NCBI GenBank assembly: GCA_037576215.1
Contig: JBANDB010000008.1
Location: 434,001 to 498,000, forward strand
Direction of reading: 5' to 3'
Origin: Armillaria gallica
Taxonomy: Eukaryota > Basidiomycota > Agaricomycetes > Agaricales > Physalacriaceae
Length of the DNA: 64,000 bases
Below are positions 49,227 to 61,262 of this stretch, piece after piece (the first letter of the stretch is position 1; each line of letters starts with the position of its first letter). Made by a program: the position numbers and the translations under genes. The notes beneath the pieces are model-generated. The model had not been told where the DNA came from and made no database searches. It saw only the letters and a program-made list of their open reading frames with translations.

Positions 49227-49640
49227 TGTTACGATTTATTCATTTCTTTGCATCTTATCTTATCTTATCATGGATGCTTACTCATATCTTATCTTCAGAC
49301 CCATGACTTCCGGGAAGTCTTCATAAATCTTCACATGCTACGTGGTCACACTCCATCGACATGTATTATTCTCGGCTACCGTGTATTTGGCTTATTCACT
49401 TTCTAACATGGTACCCTAATCTTAGTACCCATTACAGACCCTCACTTTAGTATATAAGTAGTGTACTCAAAGCTGTATATTCCCTAGCTTTGAGCTAACA
49501 TTTATTCATACTGAAACACATTCCTTCTTGCTAAGCGCTATCAAGTTCGTCTTGGGCGGCAATCATCAAAGGATTAGTCGGTGACTGTACGAACGCGATA
49601 CAGCCGACTATTTACCCTTGATTGCAGTTTGGGTCTTACA
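49227..49640 (+). repeat. 3' LTR of the chromovirus
   Basis: 414 bases, TG...CA. Compared with the 5' LTR, the differences are mostly C/T or A/G and several fall at CG sites (for example TTCTCGC versus TTCTTGC, CAGTTCGG versus CAGTTTGG). Confidence 0.95.
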
Positions 49641-49645
49641 ATGGC

Positions 49646-50458
49646 TCTGGTCAGCTCATCTGCACACACACCTCTACAGCCCTAGTCAGGCTATGCCACT
49701 TTTCCTCTCCACTGTTAGCAATGGTAGCAGGCTGGAAGGCAATGCAAGAATCATATTTAGTACACTCAACAAGAGATACATATACCTTTGCCCATTTTCA
49801 TACTACCAGTGCATGTCTGAGTGTTTGCATCTTGAATATTAATCTGTGACAGATGAGCAGCAAAGCGAGGGAGATGGTGAAGAGCAATTGCACAATTCAG
49901 ATTCCAACTCCAACTCCAACATCATGTGCATACAGACAGACCTGGTGGAGTCTGAAAGAACAGCAGATTTTTTGTTGCTGTTCTGCTATTCTGCTATTCT
50001 GCCATCTACCACTGGTCCCTGGTGCAATAGTCTGGTCATGCTGGGTATGCATGGGCATTCATTTCCACTGTTTCCTCAGTTCATCCATGCACTATTCTTA
50101 CACAAATAGCATTGTTGTCATACTGGAATTGTCTGAGATACTCTGCTTATAACTTGAAGTTTATCAATACAATACAAGCATATTGCTCCAGCTTCAGTCT
50201 GAAAACATGCCAAATGTGAAGTCATTTGAAAGAAACCACCCCAATGATAAAATCCAAAAGACACTGAAGACCGGTTTGCCAAGACCAAGACTTGATCACC
50301 AAAGATAAAGGGGTGGAAAGATAGCTATAAAAAAAAGACCAAGCTGGGTAAGACCAATTCTTAGTTTTGCTGATGTTGTTGTGTGTTTCTATTTGTGTGA
50401 GAATAACAAAATGGTCTACATGCATTGTAAGAAAAGGCACTCAAATGGGGGCAAGGTT
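49646..50458. other. AT-rich spacer, no supported gene
   Basis: It is the continuation of the sequence interrupted by the chromovirus. Frames of 70-100 codons lie at 49618-50152 on the plus strand, with a CAACTCCAACTCCAACAT simple repeat near 49903. No motif is recognised. Confidence 0.4.
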
Positions 50459-50630
50459 GTTAAACCTGAACTCCAAACAAGAGTAAACAATGGCTGTCTC
50501 TCTGATGGGCTCAGCAACAGGCAGTGCGCAAATGCAACAAGTGTCTAAATCATCAATCTAGATACTAAATCACATACACATACATACAATCACCAATGTT
50601 AAGTTTGAGGGTGAGTATGGTAAAAGCACT
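50459..50630 (-). repeat. LTR fragment, minus orientation
   Basis: TGTTAAACCTGAACTCCAAA, then AAGAGTAAACAATGGCTGTCTC, matches the first 45 bases of the solo LTR at 55799 (both in minus orientation). A later CAATCACCAAT block is also shared. The remainder is too diverged to bound. Confidence 0.5.
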
Positions 50631-52889
50631 TGTGGTATACTTAGATATTGATAATCAATTGGGTTTACTTCAAAACAACTTTGATTCAAGTCTAGAAGTG
50701 TTTACATGAGATATACTAATTGTGACAGTGAGGTATATGGACATGGGGGTTTTGTAAGGTATAATTTGAGTGGTTTAGACTTGAAATGACTTCATCTAGA
50801 AGAGCTGGTAAGGCTTTAACTAGGGAAGCTTTAACAATTGAAAAATCAAAAACCTAGAGGTCTACAAAGAGCATACTTGCTCTGGAATACATGGACTCAA
50901 TTACAACACAAGCACATGCACTTGCGACAAAGAACCAAAGTTCTACAAAGAGTACACAGACTCTACAAAGAACTCACAGGTCCTAACTTCAAGTGTAAGA
51001 CTTGCAAAGAGTACACTGACTCATTAACTGTTCAAACTTAAAGTGTTTTAGGGCTTATTTCACTTCAACTAGGCAACATCTTTGGTCTGCAGTCAACTTA
51101 GCACATCTAAATCACTTTAGTTGGTGAGGGAGCATGAGGCCTTTGGATGTGGAGCAGTTCAATTAACTAGCAAGGTGCAAACATGGGGACAACTCTTCTT
51201 CTTATTTAGCTCTTCTAGATTACTTATAGCTGCCCTTTTGGGGTTGACTTGGTAAACTTAATTCACTTCAGCCAAGAATATGCAATTAAAACCAGTGATT
51301 GATTAGGTAGCTATAAGGCTACTAGCACAAATATGGGGAGAATGCTTTCCTGCCATTATGTGTCTAGTTACTGCTAATTTATATGATTTCTAGCCTAGGT
51401 ATAGGAGCTTGTATCTAAAGTAATTATGGTATAAGCTTTGGGTATCAATACAGACAATGAGTAATTAATTTATAAGGATTGCGCCATTCTGAGGTTTCTA
51501 TTCAGTCAGACAGAATGACTAGTAGTCAATCTAATGTCAAGGAGTGTTCTAATAGTCTGTAGAAACTCCTTGCTTCTCCTTCATGCCTTGCCACATGGAT
51601 TCCTATTCAATATTACAGATTGTGTGGTATCTCAAGGATGTAACCACCAATCATGATCAATTGTTGGACCAAGATTGTATTGCTTTAATCATTGCATGAT
51701 CTTTTTAGCTATCTCAGCACCAAGTATTAGTTATTCAGTTGTTCCAAGTTTATTTGTGTTCTAGACTAAGTTTATTTTACATTGTGAATCATTTGTAGAC
51801 TTAACAATTCATTTCTAGGTTCTCTCAAGTTATCAAGATGATGAGTAATCTAGTTCTTCTGTGTTCTGCTTTTAGGTTTACAACTCATTGAGATGTGTCT
51901 CTCAGTTCCAACAGTAATAGAATTGCAAAATCTATGGGTAGCCTGATACCAAGCATATCATCTCCCCTACACTATAATAGTGACTGTCTCTAGTCACCTG
52001 TGCCTCATCGAGACTCAGTAGTGAAGCATTCTGGTACTTTTCTGATTTATTTATTCAAGTTCTAGATGTACTCGCATTTTGTGTTTGAAGTCCCCATGAG
52101 GTATTATCACATTGTCTTACAAATCAATTACATATGATAATTTTCACAGTTTGACAGTCATGATCAATATTAAACTATTTATAGTTGAATACATGTCATG
52201 TCAGTTTTATTCTAAGGTAGAGACAGATTCAGTTCTAATACTTGTATTTGAGGCTGAATCCTTTAGTTCTATACTTTATAGGACAGGCTGTAGTCTTCTC
52301 CATATGTTTAGACTCAGTCTGCAGCTGGATTTCAGCTTTCAATGTGGACTTTGAACTTATGTTCAAAAGTCTTTGTGACTTGGCCCATGCTCTTGCTTTT
52401 CTCTTTTGTTTATCAAGATTTATCTGTGCACATTGCACGACTTGTCTCATCCTCTAGTTTTCACTTTCTGACAGCTTTTTCTTCTCTTCTATGTCTTTCA
52501 ATGATCTTCAACAACTCTGGTCTGAAATCATGTCCTTATTCTTGGTGGGTGCTGTTTTAACAGTCCCAGCACTTCACTGAGTATGGATTCTAAAGGAAGT
52601 AGCACCTATTGCAGTAAGTGTTCCTTGCCCTTGTTGACCCTTGTCTGTCATAATACTGATCTCAGTCTCTAGATTAGTATTCTTGAGTCCTCAAGGACCT
52701 GGGCTAGTGTCAGCTATTGAAGCTTTGCCATCAACTTCATGCACACTTTATCACTGGTGGTGGCTGATATTCCCAAAGATATGTATGTCTCCAGTTGGGA
52801 CCAGTTATCAGTTAATTTACATAAGGCAAGTGAGGTATGCTATTCACCATTCCTTTTCTTTGTTACTTCATAGCTCATGCCACATTCCT
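50631..52889. other. AT-rich, CpG-poor stretch without a confident gene
   Basis: The motif CTACAAAGAG or a close variant recurs at about 50862, 50942, 50961 and 51001, over a frame rich in Tyr, Lys and Cys. Frames at 52112-52560 and 52641-53060 are Leu/Phe/Ser-rich and probably not genes. The end leads into the first exon-like piece of the next entry. Confidence 0.35.
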
Positions 52890-54456
52890 TGCAACAGGTG
52901 TCAAGACTCTCAGTTAATGAGCCACTATCAGCTTTCAAGACTTGAAGGAGTCACAGGAACACTGTTTCACCTGTGTCCTCTTCCAAGAGTAAAGGAAAGG
53001 CAAAAGTGTGCTTTTTCTTTTTCTTATTTTAGTCTCAGCCCAGATCCATCACTGTGCTAGTCAAGAAGCTGTGAATCCATACCAAGACTTGGGTTCCTAA
53101 ACCCATCATTGCTTTTGAAGATGACAATGATGACTTTGAGAAAGGATCTGATGAGGATACTATCACCATAGTCGAATCTTCAATCTTGCCTGTCAAGTCT
53201 GACAGCCCTGACAAGTGTCTGAAGCCCAGGCCCAGTTGTCACTCTATTTCCAGTGCATAGGCTTCTACTATTCTATTCAATTTCCTATTTGTTTTACTTC
53301 AAAATCTTTTAGCTTGTCTTCTGTTGGTTGAATCATCAATGGTCAAAGATGAAACTCAACACCCCCATATATGAGGAGAGAAAAAGAAATGTGACACAGA
53401 AATTGGCATTATGAAGACTCAGACCAAAACCTCAAATGTCTGCAATGAAGAAACAGAGCCACTAAAGAAGATGACCAGGCAGATGAAGGCTCAGTTAGGT
53501 TGCAAAGTGGCTGCTAAAGTCCCTCATAAGTCACATTCTTGACTTCTTTCTGTCATTTTCTTGCTAACTGTTTCCTGTTTAATTTTTCAGCACATGACAT
53601 TTCCTTTGATCCAGTCACTATGAGACCTGTAGATGCTGAAGAAGTCTGTTGGATTTCTACAGCCACAATGGATATAAGTATCTTTTTCACTAGTTTTTCT
53701 TATTCTTTCTAATGTTACTTCTCTCAGCCTAAGATTGCTTGCTCACTTTGCACCATGGGCAGCCAGAAGAAGCCTTGTGAGTTCCTTGGCTGGGGTGTTC
53801 TGTGTGGCAACTGTCAATGTAGAAAGAAGGTTGTTTGTTTGTTCAAGGCCAATCCTTATAAAAGGTATCATGCCCAGATTTTGATTCACTCTTTTGCAGA
53901 GAGAACATCTGAGAGTATGTTTTTTCTTTCTTCAAATGTTTACTGACACTTATAACTTTTGTTTTTCTAGGACTTTGTCAACTCCTTAGCAATGCTGACT
54001 TGTTAGTCAGAGTGTTTGACAGTGCTTGTGAGACAGCAGGTCAGCTAACCAAACTTCTTTGTGAGAACTGTGAGATAATTGATACTGTAGTTTGTGACAC
54101 AGTGGAATTTGAAGATCATGCCATAGCCAAGAAGTCTTTAATCACCAATGTCTCCATGATCAATGGAATTATAGACAAATTCACTTCTCAAGAGGTAGAT
54201 AGTGCATCCTTTGTGAAGTATAGTGATCCTTTCAACTCAGCTCTATGGAGGCTTGTCTGTAAGTCCCTTTTATTTCTTTCATTTTATTCCTTTGTACTAA
54301 CTTCTGTTTTTAAATGATGACCCTTGTTTCTCTCTAGACAGATCTCCGAGATCTCCAGTTTTTAACAATACTAATGATCTCGACTTGGAATATCCTCATC
54401 ATGATAAAGACTTGGCTAGGCAGGCAGACACTAATGGCTATGATGTCAAGGTGTAA
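52890..54456 (+). pseudogene. Cysteine-cluster protein gene, decayed
   Basis: Plus-strand exon-like pieces are separated by short introns: a Ser/Lys-rich piece (about 52900-53000); an acidic piece (KTWVPKPIIAFEDDNDD, about 53085-53260); a basic piece (KKMTRQMKAQLG, about 53470); a Cys cluster (CSLCTMGSQKKPCEFLG, then CGNCQCRKKVVC, about 53740-53840) of the form C-x2-C-x8-C-x8-C-x2-C-x6-C; a helical piece (53980-54255; SACETAGQLTKLLCENCE); and a tail ending in YDVKV before a stop. The Cys spacing suggests zinc binding, perhaps DNA binding. Stops and frame breaks in the first pieces point to decay. No family is named; it may belong to a transposon, as it lies inside the island. Confidence 0.4.
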
Positions 54457-55072
54457 GCTGGTTCTCATGTGCCTTCTATCTCTTATTTTATTCACACATT
54501 GAGTACACAACACCTTTGGGCAATAATTTATAGTTTCTGTTTCACTCACTAGCTATTGGCCAAAATCTATTTTTGTTTTTCAAGTTCTCCCCATATTGCA
54601 TGATTTATATTACAGTATTTTTAAGGAGCTATAGGCACCTTCTTAAGTTGTACAGTGATTTAGAATATTTTTCTCAATGCCTGTCACAACATGCTAGGCT
54701 TCTATTTTTAAGTCACTGAGCACTCCACACCTGATCTCAGTAGTAACCAAGTTTAAATCAAGAATGATTGATCAATCCCATAGTGAGTTTAACCACCTTG
54801 AGATTTTTGCAGCTCTATTCATTCAGGTTTTTCTAGGAGTTGGTGAACACATTTTTTTGTATGTTTAGGCAGGAAAAACACATGTAACTTCAATATATTT
54901 TCTTTAGGAATGCATTTCTATGAAAATTTTTTGGAGTTTTATGTCATCTTTCCCTCACACTATAAAATTCAATGTCCTTATTGAAGTAGAATTTGTTCCA
55001 CCTTGTCTCAACATCTGTAGAACACTCACACTCCTTACATTCTGCTTTATTATACCTGCCTCGATATCAAAT
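54457..55072. other. AT-rich spacer
   Basis: No supported gene. It lies between two decayed plus-strand genes and would include the second gene's upstream region. Confidence 0.4.
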
Positions 55073-57013
55073 ATGTCTTCCAGCATCAATCTTTCTGCTG
55101 ACCGCGCTGCTCTCATCACCAAGGCTAATGATACCATGCATTTCTGCAACCAGCTGCATGAGCTGAGCATAGATGGGGCCAAGCAACTCAAACAGTGCAA
55201 GAAATTATTTGCTCTAGGTGTAAGTACATAATTTCTATCAAATTTTTGTCATGATCTAGGACTGAATAATTCTTAATAGGATAAGATAACTCATCTCCCC
55301 AGCTGTGTCTTTAGCAACAAGGTGCTTGAGAACTTGCTTTTTTGACTAAAGCAAGTTTTCAAACATCTTTTTAAGTCACAGTCAGGCTTTCAGAGATTAT
55401 CACATAGTTCAAGCCTTTACAGGGCAGATCCATGCGGACTGCAAATGTCACAGTGCACTGGCTAACCTTGCTCTTGCTGCTAAGGCTAAAGTGAATGCTG
55501 CTGCTGCTCAAGCTGTAGCCTCATCTGTTTCCAACACTTCTACTGCCAAACCTTCTTCAAGCAAAGGCAAGGGCAAAGCCATGGTATGTGAAACTATATT
55601 TATTTTGTCTAGATCTTTACTAATCATACAAATGCTATGTGTCTAGGCTCTGAAGATAGGCAAGAAGCCTCCCAATTCTAAGGTTGTCATTGAGGACACA
55701 TCTGATGATGAGCCTGCCATGATTATCTTAGTCAGAATCAAGGAGAATACAATGATGGGTAATGCTGATGCTTCCTAAGCCAACCCCAACACTGATACTA
55801 TTAGACCTGAACACCAATCAAGAGTAAACAACAGCTGTCTCATGTTCAGACAATCACCAATAAGTCTCAGAGTGATAGGAGATAAGACTAATGTCTTAGT
55901 TTTAGCGAGGGGTGAGTGAAGAGGGAAGTTTGGTATAGATAAACTTTAGCTTGAAGCTGGAGACTATATAGTGAGAGCTACACTATTTATATACTAAAAG
56001 TGAGGGTCTAAATATAAGTCCATGGTGCGAGAAAGAAGCAAAAACATATGTAAGATGAATGATGGTTGTGAGCCATAGTACCATTGCTGAAGTCATTTGG
56101 TATACTCATAGTAACCGGTCCAGGCATCTATAGATAAGGTGAGATAAGAGAAGCACCAAAGATAAGATAGTCACTGAGGTGCTTAGATAAGAAAAGTGAA
56201 TAAACCATAACAGATACGGTATCTATTTCTTTTCTAGCTGCCATTGTGTGCACTGCTGATAATGTAATTGCTCACATCCAGCAGATGTCCATCAATGACA
56301 AAGTCAAGATTGTAGTCAACAAGGACCTAACCACTGGCAATATTGTTGAGGGGCACAAAGTCACTCTCAAATTCAAGAAGAACAAAGCAAATGAGAATGC
56401 AATGCATCTTCTCACTTAAGTGTCTAAAAGTCCTTGTTTTTTATCTGAATTTATAGAAACATCAGCAGCCAGAGCACATGGAGGTGGTTTTCCTTCCTTA
56501 TGCTCAAGTGCCTTACATGGACTTAAATTCCAAGGACTACAAGCTTGCTGAGGCTGCTACTCAAGCTCACAAGCACCCCAGGGCTTCTAACAACTTTGTT
56601 TTAATGACTCAGCTTATTTAGTGGCCTATATGTCTTTCTATTACTTCAAATTTCTGATCTAGATTTACTTAAACCTGTTCTGTATTCTAGCAGCTGACTT
56701 AGTGCTCAACAACGAGAGCACCAAGGCTACCTTAGCACTTGCAGTGAAGCTCGTTGCTAAAGGAGGCTCTGTTAATCCCAGCAAGACTATTCTTCACTTG
56801 TGGGAGTCAGACCCTCATAATAACATTGTTGCCACCATCCATTGCATTGAATACCTGATTCAGTACTGCCAGTTCATTGTTGATTACCATAGCCAAGTTC
56901 TCAAGTCTCTTGAGAGGCATATTGCTGCTGAGGACAATGCTTGTGAGCATTTCCCTGACCATGACATCTCTGATTGTTTTCAAACTACTGCTACAGAATA
57001 CCATTCCAAGTAA
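55073..57013 (+). pseudogene. Unrecognised multi-exon gene split by a solo LTR
   Basis: The piece 55073-55218 starts MSSSINLSADRAAL and has a Cys/His-containing helix (HFCNQLHELSIDGAKQLKQC) ending at GTAAGT. The next (about 55420-55580) is Ala-rich then Ser/Lys-rich (SSSKGKGKAM), ending at a GTATGT donor. A third (55647-55780) is acidic (VVIEDTSDDEPAMII) and has a TAA. After the solo LTR, pieces at 56238-56420, 56458-56620 and 56700-57013 follow (VFLPYAQVPYMDLN; KTILHLWESDPHN). No family is recognised. The acidic and Ser/Lys composition is like the Cys-cluster gene upstream, and the two may form one unit. Stops indicate decay. Confidence 0.4.
55799..56212 (-). repeat. Solo LTR, minus orientation
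   Basis: The 5-base duplication GATAC is at 55794-55798 and 56213-56217. The length is 414 bases. The reverse complement begins TGTTATGGTTTATTC (chromovirus LTR: TGTTACGATTTATTC). It contains AGACCCTCACTTTTAGTATATAA, matching the chromovirus TATA region in short blocks, and ends GGTCTAATA. It also has AGCTTCAAGCTAAA at the place of the chromovirus self-priming sequence. So it is an older member of the same group, left after LTR-LTR recombination. Confidence 0.8.
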
Positions 57014-57035
57014 CTGCAGCAATACCTCTCCAGAT

Positions 57036-58045
57036 TAAAGAGTCACATGGTTCCCTACCCAGGTGCACCTGGACCCAACCTGCTAGGTCCTAGGTACCAA
57101 AATGCCTGACCTGAGTCTTAAAAACCCCAGGTCTTGCAGGTGCAGGTCCCAGGTTTGCCATGGGTGCATGCAGGTTTTATACACCTAGAATATGTCTATA
57201 GGAGTTTTTGAGGTTGCTGAATCCGAATATCTTATCAGATTTTTGATCGGAGATCTCCCCGATCCAAAATAGCCATCAGAAACTATTTTCATATTAGTTT
57301 CAGTTATTCATCAGTTTCTTTCTGAGTGCACTTCATCACATACAATTTATTTGCATTGGTGGTACAGTGTTTTCGAGGTCGTAGAATTTGATTATGGCAT
57401 CTGATCATAAATCAGCAATGATCTCAAACCGTGGTAAGTGTTCGAAGCTTTTTCTTCATTTTCTTGATCTTTTGCAATTTGTTGTGACAAGCTACACATG
57501 AGCCAAATCCAAGACACCTGTGGGCATTTATATGTTTTCAATAGTGTAGAATTTGATTATAGTCACTGATCAATATACAGTGTTGATCCTGAGGCACAGT
57601 AGGCATCTGGAGCTACTTTGTTATGTTTTGCAGTCTTTTACCTCTTATTTCCCAGTTCACAGACATGCCCTGTAAATTGTTTGAAGGGTCACCTAAGGGT
57701 TTTCTGGGTCACAAAATTTGAATCTGACCTCCGATCATTGATCCAACAACTCCCTGAGTAATTATGCCTGTATTAAACTGAATTTACATGTTTTTTTTTG
57801 CAGGTTTTTCATTTTTTTTTTCACCTCTCAGTCCTCCCAGAGCTCATATATTTTATCTATGCACTGTACATGGGTCCCAGGTGGGTCACCTGTGTGTGGA
57901 ACTGTCTCAGAATGCTTTGACCTGGATCTGTTTAGGAACCTGGACTTGTTAACCCACAGGTCTGACTTTTTAATAAATTGAAAACCCAGACCCAGGTCTT
58001 TCCACAGATCCACCCAGGTCCTAGAAGGAACTGTGCGACTCTTTA
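57036..58045. mobile_element. Non-autonomous hAT-type element, 1010 bases
   Basis: The perfect 8-base duplication CTCCAGAT flanks it (57028-57035 and 58046-58053). The tips are TAAAGAGTCACATGGTTCC and, from the right end, TAAAGAGTCGCACAGTTCC (16 of 19 identical). The next bases are CCAGGT-rich at both ends. No transposase frame exists. The interior carries a 165-base periodic array. It inserted just after the end of the decayed gene at 55073-57013. Confidence 0.9.
57216..57875. repeat. Four diverged units at exact 165-base spacing
   Basis: Anchors GCTGAATCCG, GTAGAATTTG, GTAGAATTTG and ACAAAATTTG lie at 57216, 57381, 57546 and 57711, each exactly 165 bases after the last. Each is followed by a GATTAT/GAATAT-like and GATC-containing stretch and ends in a T-rich GTTTT. 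The units are strongly diverged yet keep register. No reading frame stays open, so they are not coding. Confidence 0.7.
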
Positions 58046-58053
58046 CTCCAGAT

Positions 58054-58468
58054 TTAGTAAACTAACTTCTAGTCATTCATTACACTATCCAGTATTCCTC
58101 ATCATTAATCTCTATCATGTCTCAGGTCTTATACCAACTGGCTAGTACTTAAACTAGCATACACAGTCATTACAGTATCATTGTGCAATTAAGGGAGTTA
58201 TGGTCTTTTTAATATTGCTTCGAACTTCTAAGTCTACTTGCAAGCAGTATTTCCTCTTCTGGATTGCTTTCTTCATTGTAGTCTCAAAACTCAGCATATT
58301 CATTGTTATCTGACTCAGAATCTGAAGCCTCGCTGTCATTTAATGACAACTTAACTCAGTCAATTCCATACAACTCCTTGCATTGCCTTAGCTTGCAATA
58401 TTCATACTTATTTTCTTTTGACTCATCCTCATTAACCAGTTTCTTCAGTGTCTCAGGGCTAATGTCTA
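58054..58468. other. AT-rich spacer
   Basis: No supported gene; it separates the hAT-type element from the minus-strand pol remnant. Confidence 0.4.
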
Positions 58469-61262
58469 TCAAGTTGTGTATTTTTTAGGAAGCTCAACTC
58501 TGTATCTCACATTGTAGGAGATCACTCTAAACTGAGGGATCTTTTCTCCAACTAATGAACTATCCATTTCTGCAAGGAGATAAGTGCCACCTTTTGTTCT
58601 TCAAATTACAATCATAGGATCTAGGTATCTAGCATCCAATTTATTATTCAAACTGTCTTCTACATGGGTATTTCTCATAAGAACTAGATGACCAGGTTTA
58701 AAGTCATAGTCAACTATGATAGCTTTATGATCTCGCTGATAGTGAAGCACATTTTCTAGTTTAGTTTGACTAACTCATTCTCTCATGTCCTGTATGTGCT
58801 GGATATGTTTAGCTAGAGCTTGTGCTTGTAGTCCTACAAGTTCTTCATTTTTCAGAACTCCACCAGGTGGTTTTACCAGCCATGTAGCTTTCACTATATC
58901 CAGAGGCAAAATTGGATATGCTCCTAGAGCCATGAGGTAAGGTGAACAACCTGTACCTCTTCTAGTAGTGATGTGATCTGCCCATAGTACATGCAGGAAG
59001 AAGTAGAACCATCTCTTTGCATTTCTATCCATAGCTTTGTACAATGCTTGGCAAATATCCCAATGTGGTTGCCTGATTTTGCCATTAGCTTGGGAGTTGT
59101 AAGGTGAGATTCTGATTCCAGTAATCCCATATTTATCTTCAAGCCACTGTAGCACAGTGATCCAAGGTCCTCCATTATCCATGATGATTTCATCAGGACA
59201 TCCCCAGCAACATATGACATCTTCAAAGAACCACACCATGATTGTCTTTGTGTTTTCTTGAGGTAGTAGTCTACCTTCAGGCCATGATGAAAGAGAATCT
59301 CAGACATGAACAATATACCAACATTGGTTCAAAGGTATAGGCATTACCATAGGATCACAATGAACTTTTTGAAACAGAGACAGTGCTTTGGTGCGAGTTG
59401 AAGGGTCTCTCAGCATGGTTTTCTGGTGTACTTGGCACATATGGCAAGTCTTGACATACCAGCTCACATCTCAGTCTAACTCAGGCCACCAAAATCTTTG
59501 TTCTAGTAGTGACTTCATTGCGAAGAACCCTCTATGACCAAGCAAGTCATGACTAACTTTCATCATATATATGTGGTGTTCTTTATCAATGACTAGTTGA
59601 TGAAAGCCTTCTATATTGTGTCTATAGAGCCTATCTTCTTTATCCAGGAAGAAGTTATGGCAGTACTGTTTAAAGTTGGTGTACTGTTTCTCATTAAAGT
59701 CTTCTAGATGGAATCTTGGGTTCCTCAATCAGATTCTAACTAGGGGCAGATGCTCATCTTGCACCTTGCCATTACTCATTCTATGATCCTGCAGGTACTT
59801 GACAGTCTTAGACTTATCAAACCTGTCTTCTAGATCTGGAATGAGCAGAGTATTATTCAAAAATTGGTATATATTTTTGTTCTGTACTCTGTACTTTTTG
59901 TGCTAAGTGCAAATCTTGATAGTCCTGTTCTTGTAATCTAGCTTTCTCTGGTTATTTTTAAAAATCTGAGATCCCAGTTGTAAGTAGATATCCTCCTCTG
60001 ATATCGATCTCATGTTTAAAATCTTCAAGGTCCTTGGGAGCAGTTGTTGTTCCTGGTGCTACTTCAAATTGTAAGGGATCATGATCCTCAAGGTCCATTT
60101 CCTCTAGATCAGGGTACACTTCATCTCCTGGCTGAGGATCTCATCAAGATAACTCATCAGCTGGAAACATAGCTCCTTGCACATGTTGAAGTGTAAAATG
60201 GAACATTAAAATGACCTCAATCCATCGGTTGATGGTCACATTTGGTTCCATTCCAGGGTTGTTCAACATCCCTTTGATATACTGAGCATCCATCTCTACA
60301 ACTAGATTGTGTACTCCTATTAACCAGTACTGGCATGCTTTTAGCATGCACAGCAGCCCATAGAGTTCCCTCTTAGATTGTGAGAACCATGCTTCTCTTT
60401 CATTCAGGGTTATAGATTCAAATCACACATAGTGGCACTTGGTAGGATCTTTTTTATCAATTTGATAGATTATGAAGCCAGCAGCTTTCCAAGACATATC
60501 TATAGATATTCCAATTTCACCTTTACCATCTAGTTTTAGAAGTCACAAAGTAGGACTTTCTATAACTGCCTTTTTCAAGGAGTCCATAGTGTTCTATTGA
60601 TCCTGTTCCCATGTGAACAGTGTATTGAGTCTAGTTAATTTTACAAGTGGTTCCACAATTTTGGAGTAGTCTTTTATATACATCCTGCAGACTCTACAAG
60701 TGCCTAGGAAACCCTGTACATCCAAGATGTGTTTACATGGTCCTCAACGTTTGATGACTCCTGCTCTATCTGTGCTGACTTTTCTACCTTCATAAGTGCA
60801 TAGATGACCCACAATGGTCATCTCATTGACACAAATAAATGACTTAGGCCCTGAGAAGGTACTTTACAGTATTTCATTCTTTGAACTACTCAATTCATGT
60901 TTTGCATGTCTTTCCACATAAAACAACAAATCCCAGGGTTTTTAGGTATGGTCTCATATGATCCACCCTCAGTTTTGTACCTAGTTTCAGGTTCACATAC
61001 TGGCACATCATCTATATAAGGTCTGGTAACATGGGGTATTTCTTCTCAGAGTATATGCATGACATCTTCATGGAAGATAGGTACAGAATTTGTCCAACCC
61101 ATTGGGAGTTTTACCAGGTGCATTGAACCGAAAGGTGTTTGGAATGTTGTATAGTCATGGGAACTGATAGCAATATTACATTCACCATATCTGACATATA
61201 AATCTAGACAACATCTGTCTTCTCCAACACCGAGTTGGCCCATCATTTTAACTATAGCTGCT
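58469..61262 (-). pseudogene. pol: Second gypsy-type pol, decayed and 5'-truncated
   Basis: On the minus strand: reverse transcriptase (FQTPFGSMHLVKLPMGWTNS at about 61100, catalytic YIDD at 61007-61018), then an RNase H region (VVEMDAQYIKGMLNNPG, about 60270), an integrase zinc-finger region (HDLLGHRGFFAMKSLLEQRFW, variant, 59470-59560), an integrase core (EIIMDNGGPW, about 59165) and a C-terminal tail to 58469. Many in-frame stops occur; those that I checked in the RT, integrase and tail segments are TGA. Homology ends abruptly at about 61262, so the protease and gag part is missing. No LTR was identified for it. Confidence 0.8.

Larger units (their letters stand above)
40869..49640 (+). 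mobile_element. Ty3/gypsy chromovirus, structurally complete, coding damaged
   Basis: The element is bounded by the 5-base duplication ATGGC (40864-40868 and 49641-49645). Two 414-base LTRs differ at about 14 sites, nearly all transitions, which indicates a fairly recent insertion. Internal order is primer site, gag, protease, reverse transcriptase, RNase H, integrase, chromodomain and polypurine tract. The element has much higher CpG content than the surrounding island. Seven or more nonsense codons and two frame steps prevent expression as a single chain. Confidence 0.95.

Noticed and set aside
50838..51041. Small Cys/Tyr-rich secreted protein
   Set aside because: The frame arises from the repeated CTACAAAGAG-type motif, and no signal peptide or splice structure is evident.
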